Shown piece after piece: positions 7,797 to 15,720 of a stretch of DNA of 64,000 nucleotides (its first letter is position 1; every line of letters starts with the position of its first letter). The DNA comes from Dyella lipolytica (lineage in GTDB: Bacteria; Pseudomonadota; Gammaproteobacteria; Xanthomonadales; Rhodanobacteraceae). A program made the translations under genes and the position numbers. The notes below the pieces were generated by a model. That model was not told where the DNA came from and did no database searches. It saw only the letters and a list, made by a program, of their open reading frames with translations. Location of the stretch: the NCBI RefSeq assembly GCF_030160075.1, contig NZ_BSNQ01000001.1, positions 80,235-144,234 of the forward strand, in the 5' to 3' direction.

Positions 7797-10538
7797 ATGC
7801 CAAACCTTACGCTGATAGACGGCTCCTCGTACCTTTACCGGGCCTTCCATGCGCTGCCGCCACTGAGCAACGCCAAGGGCGAACCCACCGGCGCCCTGTT
7901 CGGCGTGGTCAACATGCTGCGCACCACGCTCAAGGCCAAGCCCGATTACGTGGCCTTCGTCAGCGACGCCTCGGGGCCGACGTTCCGCAACGTGCTTTAC
8001 GACAAGTACAAGGCAAACCGTCCGCCCATGCCCGACGAGCTGCGCGCGCAGATCGAACCGATGCTGGCGATCGTCAGTGCGCTGGGTTTCCCGATCCTTC
8101 GCGTGAGCGGCGTGGAAGCGGACGATGTGATCGGCACTCTCGCCACCGAGGCGCACAAACACGGCATCGACGTGCTGATTTCCACCGGCGACAAGGACCT
8201 CGCGCAGCTGGTGCGCCCCGGCATCACGCTGATCAACACGATGACCAACACCACGATGGACAGCGCCGGCGTGGTGGACAAATTCGGCGTGAAACCCGAA
8301 CAGATCGTCGACTTCCTCAGCCTCACCGGCGACACCGTCGACAACGTGCCCGGCGTTACCAAGTGCGGCCCGAAAACCGCCGCGAAGTGGTTGGCCGAAT
8401 ACGGTTCGCTCGATGGCGTGATCGCCCATGCCGACCACATCGGCGGCAAGATCGGCGAGTATCTGCGCGAAGCGCTGCCGTCGCTGCCTTTGTCACGCGA
8501 GCTGGTCACCATCAAGACCGATGTGCCGCTGGATACCACGGTCAAGCAGCTCAACTTGCGCGACCGCGACACCGACGCGCTGCGCGAATTGTTCACCCGC
8601 TACGAATTCAAGGCTGCGCTCAAAGACCTGGACAACGCCGCCGCAGAGGCGCCGCCGCAAGCGAATGTCGCCAGTCCGGCTCCCGCCGCGCCTGCTCGCA
8701 TCGAAACGTCACCGCCCGTGGAACTCAGCGGCCAGGGTCACTACGAGCTGGTCACTACGCAGGCACAATTCGACAATTGGATGTCGCGTCTGCAAAACGC
8801 TCCTTTGATCGCGTTCGATACGGAAACCACCAGTCTCGATGCGATGCGCGCGGATATCGTGGGCCTAAGTCTTTCCATTCAGCCCGGTCACGCTTGTTAC
8901 ATCCCGCTAGCGCACGATTATCCCGGCGCACCTGCGCAATTGCCGCGCGACCAGGTACTCGCCGCGCTCAAGCCGATACTGGAAGACACCCGCCGACCCA
9001 AAGTGGGACAACACGCCAAGTACGACATGAACATCCTGTCGCACTACGGCATCGCAGTGCAGGGTCTCAAGCACGACACCATGCTCGAATCGTACGTGTG
9101 GAACGCCACCGCCACGCGTCACGACATGGATTCGCTGGCGAAGAAATACCTCGACTACGACACCGTGAAATACGAAGAAGTCGCCGGCAAGGGTGCGAAG
9201 CAGATTTCGTTCTCGCAAGTGGACCTGGACACCGCCTGCCGCTACGCCGCCGAAGATGCCGATGTCACTCTGCGCTTGCATCACGCACTGTGGCCGTTGC
9301 TGGAAGGCGAGCCGAAGCTGCTGAAAGTCTACGAAGATATCGAGATACCGCTGGTTCCGGTGCTGGCTGCCATGGAGCAGCGTGGCGTGCTGATCGACGT
9401 CAACGAACTACGTATGCAGAGCCAGCAACTCGGCAAGCGCATGCATGAATTGCAGAAGGAAGCATGGCAATCGGCCGGTCGGGAATTCAACCTCGATTCG
9501 CCCAAGCAGCTGCAAGCGATTCTGTTCGACGAACTCGGCCTGCCGGCAAAACTGAAAACACCCACCGGGCAGCCCTCCACCAACGAGGAAGCGCTGGAAG
9601 CCATCGCCGACGATCACGCACTGCCGCGCCTGATTCTCGAATACCGCGGGCTGGCCAAGTTACGCTCGACGTATACCGAGAAGCTCGCCGAGATCGTCAA
9701 TCCGCGCACGGGACGCGTGCATACCAGCTACCACCAGGGCGCGGTGGCCACGGGGCGCATCTCCTCCAACGATCCGAACTTGCAGAACATCCCCGTGCGC
9801 ACCGAAGAAGGCCGGCGCATCCGCCAGGCCTTTATCGCGCCAAAGGGCTGGCTGGTGATGGCGGCGGACTACTCGCAGATCGAGCTGCGCATCATGGCGC
9901 ACCTCTCCGGAGACGAGGGTCTGGTACGCGCGTTTCAGGAAGGCGGCGATATTCACCGCGCCACCGCGGCCGAAGTATTCGGTCTCGAACCCGAGGCGGT
10001 AACCAGCAACCAACGCCGCGCGGCCAAGGCGATCAACTTCGGCCTGATGTACGGCATGAGCGCCTTTGGCCTCGCTCGTCAGCTTGGCGTGGACCGCGGC
10101 GAAGCCAGCGACTACATGGCACGCTATTTCTCGCGCTATCCCGGTGTGCACGCCTTCATGGAAGCCACGCGCGAACGTGCGCACCGCGACGGTTATGTCG
10201 AAACCCTGTTCGGCCGCCGCCTGTATCTGGAGAACCTCAGCTCCCGCAATCAGGCCCTGCGCGCCGGTGCCGAACGCGCCGCCGTCAACGCGCCGATGCA
10301 GGGCACCGCCGCCGATATCATCAAGCGCGCCATGATCACCGTCGCCGCGTGGCTGAAGGATCGCGACGATGCCCACATGCTGATGCAGGTGCACGACGAA
10401 CTGGTGTTCGAAGTTCGCGCCGATGCCGTCGACGAGGTGCGCGAAGCGGTCCGGGCACGCATGTCCGGCGCCGCGGAATTACGCGTGCCGCTGATCGTGG
10501 ATGTGGGAGTGGGCCAAAATTGGGACGAGGCGCACTGA
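7797..10538 (+). CDS. polA: DNA polymerase I
   Basis: Repairs DNA and removes Okazaki primers. The 913-residue product has all three domains. The 5'-nuclease domain (about 1-290) begins LTLIDGSSYLYRAFHALPPL, with VSGVEADDVIGTLA and ISTGDKDLAQLV. The 3'-5' exonuclease domain (about 330-515) keeps the catalytic FDTETTSLD, so proofreading should be active. The polymerase domain has motif A DYSQIELRIMAHLS, motif B RRAAKAINFGLMYG and motif C QVHDELVFEV. ATG 7797 (MPNLTLIDG) fits the family better than 7788 or the upstream frame beginning at 7704. Confidence 0.98.
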   Translation: MPNLTLIDGSSYLYRAFHALPPLSNAKGEPTGALFGVVNMLRTTLKAKPDYVAFVSDASGPTFRNVLYDKYKANRPPMPDELRAQIEPMLAIVSALGFPILRVSGVEADDVIGTLATEAHKHGIDVLISTGDKDLAQLVRPGITLINTMTNTTMDSAGVVDKFGVKPEQIVDFLSLTGDTVDNVPGVTKCGPKTAAKWLAEYGSLDGVIAHADHIGGKIGEYLREALPSLPLSRELVTIKTDVPLDTTVKQLNLRDRDTDALRELFTRYEFKAALKDLDNAAAEAPPQANVASPAPAAPARIETSPPVELSGQGHYELVTTQAQFDNWMSRLQNAPLIAFDTETTSLDAMRADIVGLSLSIQPGHACYIPLAHDYPGAPAQLPRDQVLAALKPILEDTRRPKVGQHAKYDMNILSHYGIAVQGLKHDTMLESYVWNATATRHDMDSLAKKYLDYDTVKYEEVAGKGAKQISFSQVDLDTACRYAAEDADVTLRLHHALWPLLEGEPKLLKVYEDIEIPLVPVLAAMEQRGVLIDVNELRMQSQQLGKRMHELQKEAWQSAGREFNLDSPKQLQAILFDELGLPAKLKTPTGQPSTNEEALEAIADDHALPRLILEYRGLAKLRSTYTEKLAEIVNPRTGRVHTSYHQGAVATGRISSNDPNLQNIPVRTEEGRRIRQAFIAPKGWLVMAADYSQIELRIMAHLSGDEGLVRAFQEGGDIHRATAAEVFGLEPEAVTSNQRRAAKAINFGLMYGMSAFGLARQLGVDRGEASDYMARYFSRYPGVHAFMEATRERAHRDGYVETLFGRRLYLENLSSRNQALRAGAERAAVNAPMQGTAADIIKRAMITVAAWLKDRDDAHMLMQVHDELVFEVRADAVDEVREAVRARMSGAAELRVPLIVDVGVGQNWDEAH

Positions 10539-10685
10539 CGGGATGGCTGATCTTGCCGGCTGAATACCTAGGCAAAGGATCGTCATCGGTGATTTGCACA
10601 TGAATCGCGGCTGACCAAACCCGGCGTTTCGGCCTGTCACATGCAACTTTCGCGCTAAGCCGTGTTCCAAGACTACGGATGCACG

Positions 10686-10800
10686 CAACGGCATCCCCGT
10701 GGCGCCCACCTCCCTGGGTAGCCATCCGGAATCGGACCTCTCCCCTGGGTTCCGATTCCACCGGCCCCGAGGACTCCCCCTAAGTTCTCGGGGCTTTTTC
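10686..10800 (+). ncRNA. sX13: sX13-like small RNA with three C-rich hairpin loops
   Basis: Three consecutive hairpins lie directly behind polA. SL1 pairs GGC.CCCA with TGGG..GCC (10701-10723), loop CCTCCC. SL2 has a perfect 9-bp stem, GGAATCGGA / TCCGATTCC (10728-10759), with loop CCTCTCCCCTGGGT. SL3 is the terminator CCCCGAG / CTCGGGG (10765-10793), loop containing ACTCCCCC, followed by TTTTT. Xanthomonas sX13 (about 115 nt, behind polA, like Spot 42 and ErsA in other gammaproteobacteria) has three hairpins with C-rich loops that pair with G-rich ribosome-binding regions. The 5' end is an estimate; no clear promoter is seen. Confidence 0.82.
10765..10799 (+). terminator. Rho-independent terminator of the sX13-like RNA
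   Basis: A 7-bp GC stem, CCCCGAG (10765-10771) with CTCGGGG (10787-10793), is followed by C and five T residues. It forms the third hairpin of the sRNA. It would also stop transcription arriving from polA before the LacI-type gene. Confidence 0.85.
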
Positions 10801-10896
10801 TTGCTCCGCGTCAGGACAGATGACAGGCCAACCGTTAGGATGGCGTTATGGGACAGCTGCCGCTCGCCAGCCGTCCAAGCAAAGAGTTGCCCAGCA

Positions 10897-11928
10897 GTGC
10901 AAATCAAAGGGAAAGCCACCTCTTTCGACATCGCCCACCTGACCGGGGTTTCGCAATCCACGGTCTCGCGTGCGTTGCGTGGCAGCCCGTTGGTCAGCGA
11001 GGAAACACGCCAACGCATCAAAGCGGCGGCGGATCAGCTCAATTACAAGGTGGACAAGAACGCCTCGAACCTGCGCTCGCAGCATTCGGGCACGCTGGCG
11101 TTGCTGTTGTTCGAAGATCCCACCGCAGACGACTCGCACATCAACCCGTTCTTTCTTTCCATGCTCGGGTCGATCACCCGCGCCTGCGCCTTGCGCGGTT
11201 ACGATCTGCTGATTTCCTTTCAGCAGCTGTCCTATGACTGGCATGCCGACTACGCCGATACCAAAAAGGCCGACGGCATCATCCTGCTCGGCTACGGCGA
11301 CTACCTCGCCTATATCGACAAGCTGCAGAAGCTGGCCGCCCAGGGCACCCGCTCCGTGCGCTGGGGCGCCGTGTTGCCGGATCAGCCGGATGTCTCCATC
11401 GGCTGCGACAATTTCCAGGGCGGCCACGCGGTGGCCACGCATCTATTCGAACAGGGTTGTCGGCGCATCGCCTTCCTCGGCGACGCATCCAGCCACTATC
11501 CGGAATTCTTCGAACGCTACCGCGGTTATGCCGCTGCCTTGCAGGAAGTGGGTTTAGCAGCCGACTCGGCTTTGCAGGTCGATGCTGCAGAAAGCACCGA
11601 ACAATCCGGCTATGCCGCCATGGAGACGCTGCTCGAACGCGACGTGCCGTTCGATGCCGTATTTGCCGCCAGCGACCTTATCGCCATCGGCGCCATGCGC
11701 GCGCTCGCCAACCACGGCATCAAGGTGCCTGAGCAGGTCGCCGTTGCGGGCTTCGATGATATTCCGATGGCGCGCTTCCTCAACCCGCCGCTGACTACCG
11801 TGCTGCAGGACACCAAGCTCGCCGGCGAGACGCTGGTCGATAATCTGCTGCAACTGATCCGCCGCGAACCGGTCGAGACGCAGCTGCTGCCAGTGAAGCT
11901 GGTCGTACGTCGCTCTACGCAGCGCTAA
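10897..11928 (+). CDS. LacI-family transcriptional repressor
   Basis: A 343-residue regulator. The N-terminal LacI helix-turn-helix is TSFDIAHLTGVSQSTVSRAL (residues 8-27), with the hinge helix near residues 50-58, followed by a periplasmic-binding-protein-like effector domain ending PPLTTVLQDTKLAGETLVDNL. I chose GTG 10897 because family members begin a few residues before the recognition helix; the in-frame ATG at 10840 would add 19 unlikely residues. The gene lies 2.3 kb from the alpha-glucan locus, whose divergent promoters carry LacI-style palindromes, so it is the best local candidate regulator. That link is inference. Confidence 0.9.
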   Translation: MQIKGKATSFDIAHLTGVSQSTVSRALRGSPLVSEETRQRIKAAADQLNYKVDKNASNLRSQHSGTLALLLFEDPTADDSHINPFFLSMLGSITRACALRGYDLLISFQQLSYDWHADYADTKKADGIILLGYGDYLAYIDKLQKLAAQGTRSVRWGAVLPDQPDVSIGCDNFQGGHAVATHLFEQGCRRIAFLGDASSHYPEFFERYRGYAAALQEVGLAADSALQVDAAESTEQSGYAAMETLLERDVPFDAVFAASDLIAIGAMRALANHGIKVPEQVAVAGFDDIPMARFLNPPLTTVLQDTKLAGETLVDNLLQLIRREPVETQLLPVKLVVRRSTQR

Positions 11929-11956
11929 ACTTACGTCCCTAAAAATCGTGATCTCA

Positions 11957-11983
11957 TGTCGATTCCGGCATTCCTGGTTCGTC
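11957..11983 (+). promoter_or_regulatory. Putative ECF42-type promoter
   Basis: TGTCGA (11957-11962), 17 bp, then CGTC (11980-11983), ahead of the VOC-DGPF-sigma operon. ECF42 promoters described in Streptomyces venezuelae have TGTCGA at -35 and CGA/TC at -10, so this is a full match. It would make the sigma factor operon autoregulated. Transcription would start near 11990, about 65 nt before the VOC start codon. Confidence 0.65.
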
Positions 11984-12056
11984 TCCATTCCAGTGACCCG
12001 GAAAACTAAGCCGTACACCGGGCCTCCTTAGCTTTTATTCGTCACGGAGAATTCAC

Positions 12057-12467
12057 ATGTACACCCAGCCCTATCTGTTTTTCGGTGGTCGTTGCGAGGA
12101 AGCCATCCAGTATTACCAGAAGCACCTCGGCGCCAAGGTCAACATGCAGATGCGCTACAAGGAAGCGCCTCCTGGCGATGGTCCGGCCGCAAACTACGAC
12201 GGCGAAAAAATCATGTACAGCAACATCACCATCGGCGATTCCGTGCTGATGGCTTCCGATGATTGCGTCAATTCGGATACCAAGTTCCAAGGCTTTTCGC
12301 TGTCGCTCTCGGTGAGCGATACCGCAGAAGCCGACCGTGTGTACGCCGCGCTTGCCGATGGCGGCAAAGCGTGTGTACCGCTGAGCAAGACCTTCTTCTC
12401 CCCCTATTTCGGCATGGTGGTCGATCGCTTCGGCATGAGCTGGATGGTGATCATTCCTCAGCAGTAA
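12057..12467 (+). CDS. VOC-superfamily (PhnB-like) protein
   Basis: A 136-residue vicinal-oxygen-chelate fold protein of the PhnB / 3-demethylubiquinone-methyltransferase-like group. It begins MYTQPYLFFGGRCEEAIQYY, has the beta-alpha-beta-beta-beta pattern twice, and ends DRFGMSWMVII. The gene starts the operon VOC-DGPF-ECF42 and is preceded by CACGGAGAATTCAC, a fair ribosome site. Such genes commonly travel with DGPF/YCII and ECF42 genes. Enzymatic activity, if any, is unknown. Confidence 0.88.
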   Translation: MYTQPYLFFGGRCEEAIQYYQKHLGAKVNMQMRYKEAPPGDGPAANYDGEKIMYSNITIGDSVLMASDDCVNSDTKFQGFSLSLSVSDTAEADRVYAALADGGKACVPLSKTFFSPYFGMVVDRFGMSWMVIIPQQ

Positions 12468-12495
12468 CCGTTATCGATATTCAGGAGACACCACA

Positions 12496-12909
12496 ATGCG
12501 TTTCATGATGCTGATGCTTCCCGCCGGCTACGCCAAGGCCACGCCGGATACCCGACCCGATCCCGACGCCGTTGCAAAAATGATGGTGTACAACAAGTCG
12601 CTGCAGCAGGCTGGTGTGTTGCTTGCGCTGGATGGTTTGCATCCCGCATCGGCCGGTGCGCGTGTGACCACCGTCGACGGCAAGGTAAAAGTCAACGATG
12701 GCCCCTTCGCCGAAGCCAAGGAAGTCGTTGGCGGTTATTGGATGATCGACGTGAGCTCGCGCGACGAGGCGATTGCATGGGCGTCGCGCTGTCCACTGGC
12801 TGCCGGCGACACCATCGAAATCCGTCAGGTTTTCGAAATGGCGGATTTCCCGGCGGAAGTGCAGAAAGCAGCCGACGGTTTCCAAGATCCGCGACAAACC
12901 GCGGCATGA
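12496..12909 (+). CDS. DGPF / YCII-domain protein
   Basis: A 137-residue protein of the YCII-related DGPF family; the name-giving motif is intact in VNDGPFAEAKEVVGGYW (about residues 64-80). The fold is a ferredoxin-like dimer. Ribosome site AGGAGACACCACA precedes ATG 12496, 28 bp after the VOC stop. DGPF proteins are the hallmark targets and neighbours of ECF42 sigma factors. Their biochemical function is not established. Confidence 0.9.
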   Translation: MRFMMLMLPAGYAKATPDTRPDPDAVAKMMVYNKSLQQAGVLLALDGLHPASAGARVTTVDGKVKVNDGPFAEAKEVVGGYWMIDVSSRDEAIAWASRCPLAAGDTIEIRQVFEMADFPAEVQKAADGFQDPRQTAA

Positions 12910-12961
12910 TGCGTTGCGCTCCGTTTGCACCGCATCGATGCAAGTGCTGTGATCGGCGGCC

Positions 12962-14242
12962 ATGATGGCCACCGACATCCATCGCACGGTCGAAGCGGTA
13001 TGGCGCATCGAATCGCCGCGGCTTATCGCCGGTCTCGCGCGTATGGTGCGCGACGTCGGACTGGCCGAGGAACTGGCGCAGGATGCATTGGTCGCTGCAC
13101 TCGAGCGTTGGCCGGAGAGCGGCGTACCGGACAACCCCGGTGCGTGGTTGATGACCACCGCCAAGCATCGAGCCATCGATCAGCTGCGTCGCAAAAAACT
13201 GATCGAACGCAAGCACGAAGCGCTCGCTCACGAACCAGAGTTCGCACCCGCGGACGGAGGGCTGGAGTTGGAAGCCATGCTCGATGACGACATTGGCGAC
13301 GACCTGCTGCGGTTGATCTTCACCGCCTGCCACCCGGTGCTATCCGCCGAATCCCGCGCCGCGCTCACGCTGCGACTGATGGGTGGCTTGACGACCGACG
13401 AAATCGCACGTGCTTTTCTGGTGCCCGAACCCACCATCGCGCAACGCATTGTGCGTGCCAAGCGCACGCTTGCCGACAAGCAGATTCCGTTCGAAGTGCC
13501 GCGCGGCGAAGAGCGCGACGAACGACTCGCCTCCGTCCTGGAAGTGCTGTACCTGATCTTCAACGAAGGCTACGCCGCCACGTCCGGCGACGACTGGATG
13601 CGCCCGGAACTCTGCAGCGAAGCCATGCGCCTGGGCCGCGTACTCACCGGCCTCGCGCCGCAAGAACCGGAGGTGCTGGGCCTGCTGGCATTGATGGAAA
13701 TACAGGCCTCACGTTTGCGCGCGCGCACCACATCCAACGGCGAGCCTATTCTGCTGCCGGACCAGGACCGCAGTCGCTGGGATCCTCTGCTGATCCGGCG
13801 CGGATTGGCCGCGTTGGAACGCATCGAAAAACTCGGTGGCACCACCGGCCCTTACGCACTACAAGCCGCCATCGCCGCCTGCCACGCGCGCGCGCGCACC
13901 GCCGATGCCACCGACTGGCCGCGCATTGCCGCGCTCTATGCCGCACTAGCGCTTGTGATGCCCTCGCCGGTCGTCGAACTCAATCGCGCCGTCGCCGTGG
14001 CCATGGCATCCGGCCCTGAAGCCGGCCTCGCACTGGTCGACGCGCTGGCCGACGAACCACTGCTGCGCAACTATCATTTATTACCTAGCGTGCGTGGCGA
14101 TCTGCTTAGTCGCCTGCAACGCCATGACGAAGCACGCGATGAGTTCGAGCGTGCCGCATCGCTGGCGCGTAACACACGCGAGCGCAGCTTTTTGCAACAA
14201 CGCGCCGCCGCCTGCGCCGATGCCGCGCGGTCTCAAGCCTGA
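12962..14242 (+). CDS. ECF42-type RNA polymerase sigma factor with C-terminal TPR-like extension
   Basis: A 426-residue protein. The N-terminal sigma-70 region 2 covers about residues 5-75 (RMVRDVGLAEELAQDALVAAL, then NPGAWLMTTAKHRAIDQLRR). Region 4 covers about 110-165 (LTLRLMGGLTTDEIARAFLV, PTIAQRIVRAKRTL). The long helical C-terminal part (DUF6596 / TPR-like) with NEGYAATSGDD is typical of ECF42, where no anti-sigma factor is found and the extension is needed for activity. Its place behind a DGPF gene supports the group assignment. It overlaps the convergent MFS gene by 10 bp. Confidence 0.92.
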   Translation: MMATDIHRTVEAVWRIESPRLIAGLARMVRDVGLAEELAQDALVAALERWPESGVPDNPGAWLMTTAKHRAIDQLRRKKLIERKHEALAHEPEFAPADGGLELEAMLDDDIGDDLLRLIFTACHPVLSAESRAALTLRLMGGLTTDEIARAFLVPEPTIAQRIVRAKRTLADKQIPFEVPRGEERDERLASVLEVLYLIFNEGYAATSGDDWMRPELCSEAMRLGRVLTGLAPQEPEVLGLLALMEIQASRLRARTTSNGEPILLPDQDRSRWDPLLIRRGLAALERIEKLGGTTGPYALQAAIAACHARARTADATDWPRIAALYAALALVMPSPVVELNRAVAVAMASGPEAGLALVDALADEPLLRNYHLLPSVRGDLLSRLQRHDEARDEFERAASLARNTRERSFLQQRAAACADAARSQA

Positions 14243-15720
14243 GCAGCACCCGCAGCGACCACCGGCTCACTTACCCACAACACGCACAATCCCGCCACCA
14301 GCAGGCTCGCGCCGCCGAGCACAAGCGCCCAGATCGGCTGACCGTGAAAGAACACGCGCAACAGTACGCCCAGCACGCTGGCGGCGAGGAGTTGTGGAAT
14401 CACCACGAAGAAATTGAAGATGCCCATGTACACGCCCATCTTCTCCGCCGGCAGATTGTCCGACAGCAACGCGTAGGGCAATGAAAGAATCGATGCCCAC
14501 GCAATGCCCACGCCAACCATCGGTAACAGCAGCCAATGCGGATCGCGAATCAGCAGAAAAGCGACCAGACCCGCGCCGCCGAGCCACAGATTGATCAGAT
14601 GGCTCATCCGCAATCCCCAACGGCGCACCATCAACGGAATCACCAGCGCTGCCAGCGCGGCAAAACCGTTGTAAGCGGCAAACAACACGCCTACCCAATT
14701 GGCGCCATTGTTGTAGGCCTCCGAATGCGGATCGGTGCTACCGAAGTGCACCTGGGCCACACCGGCGGTGGTGTAGATCCACATCGCGAACATCGCGAAC
14801 CAGGAGAAAAACTGCACCACCGCCAGGCGACGCATCGCATCGGGCATGGTGTGCAGATCGGTCATCACTTGCGTGAACACGCCGTCACCATGTGTCACGC
14901 AGAGCCACAGCTGGGACAACCCGAAGGCTATGACACCGCCCGCCAGCAGATACAGCTCATGCTCCAGATGGTAGGTATGCACCAGCCACGCACCGACGAT
15001 GCCGACGGCTAACCACAGCAGGCCATAGCGCAATGCGCTCGTTCGATCCACGGTCGCGTGCGTCGGCGCAGGCTCGTCGGCAAAGTCGCGCAGCTGTTCT
15101 GGCGGATATTCCCGGGTAGAAAACACCGTCCACAACACCGAAGCGAGCAATACCGCACCACCGATATAGAACGCATCGCGCACCGTGGCAGGAATGCCGC
15201 TCGGCCCTGCCACGTTACTCACGCCGCAACGCGCCAGAAGATACGGCAGCGACGACGCGACGACGGCGCCTACGCCGATGAAGAAACTCTGCATGGCGTA
15301 ACCCAACGGCCGCTGGCCGGTCGGCAATTGATCGCCGACGAACGCGCGGAAGGGCTCCATCGACACGTTGATCGACGCGTCCATCATCCACAGCAGCGTC
15401 GCGGCGATCCACAGCGCACCTGAATTGGGCATCCACAACAGTGCCAGTGTGGTGAGCACTGCACCTGCCAGAAAGTAAGGGCGACGACGCCCCAACCGTC
15501 CCCAGGTACGATCGGAGGCATAGCCGATTAAAGGCTGCACGATCAGTCCGGTCAGCGGCGCGGCAATCCACAGCACCGGAATATCCGCCACGCTCGCACC
15601 GAGTGTCTGGAAAATGCGACTGACATTGGCATTCTGCAAGGCGAACGCAAACTGGATGCCTAGAAAGCCAAAGCACATGTTCCAGATCTGCCAGAACGAC
15701 ATGTCGGGTTTGCGATTCAT
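14233..15720 (-). CDS. MFS sugar permease (GPH/SLC45-like)
   Basis: A 495-residue inner-membrane protein with 12 predicted helices. It begins SFWQIWNMCFGFLGIQFAFAL and contains LIGYASDRTWGRLGRRRPYF, the cytoplasmic loop motif of glycoside/disaccharide permeases such as SLC45-like carriers. It is the last gene of the minus-strand glucan operon and its ATG overlaps the TGA of the glycosidase gene (ATGA, 15717-15720). It probably imports maltose or short maltodextrins; the substrate is inferred from context. The inner-membrane step here is therefore MFS, not ABC. Confidence 0.87.
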   Translation of the reverse strand: MNRKPDMSFWQIWNMCFGFLGIQFAFALQNANVSRIFQTLGASVADIPVLWIAAPLTGLIVQPLIGYASDRTWGRLGRRRPYFLAGAVLTTLALLWMPNSGALWIAATLLWMMDASINVSMEPFRAFVGDQLPTGQRPLGYAMQSFFIGVGAVVASSLPYLLARCGVSNVAGPSGIPATVRDAFYIGGAVLLASVLWTVFSTREYPPEQLRDFADEPAPTHATVDRTSALRYGLLWLAVGIVGAWLVHTYHLEHELYLLAGGVIAFGLSQLWLCVTHGDGVFTQVMTDLHTMPDAMRRLAVVQFFSWFAMFAMWIYTTAGVAQVHFGSTDPHSEAYNNGANWVGVLFAAYNGFAALAALVIPLMVRRWGLRMSHLINLWLGGAGLVAFLLIRDPHWLLLPMVGVGIAWASILSLPYALLSDNLPAEKMGVYMGIFNFFVVIPQLLAASVLGVLLRVFFHGQPIWALVLGGASLLVAGLCVLWVSEPVVAAGAAQA

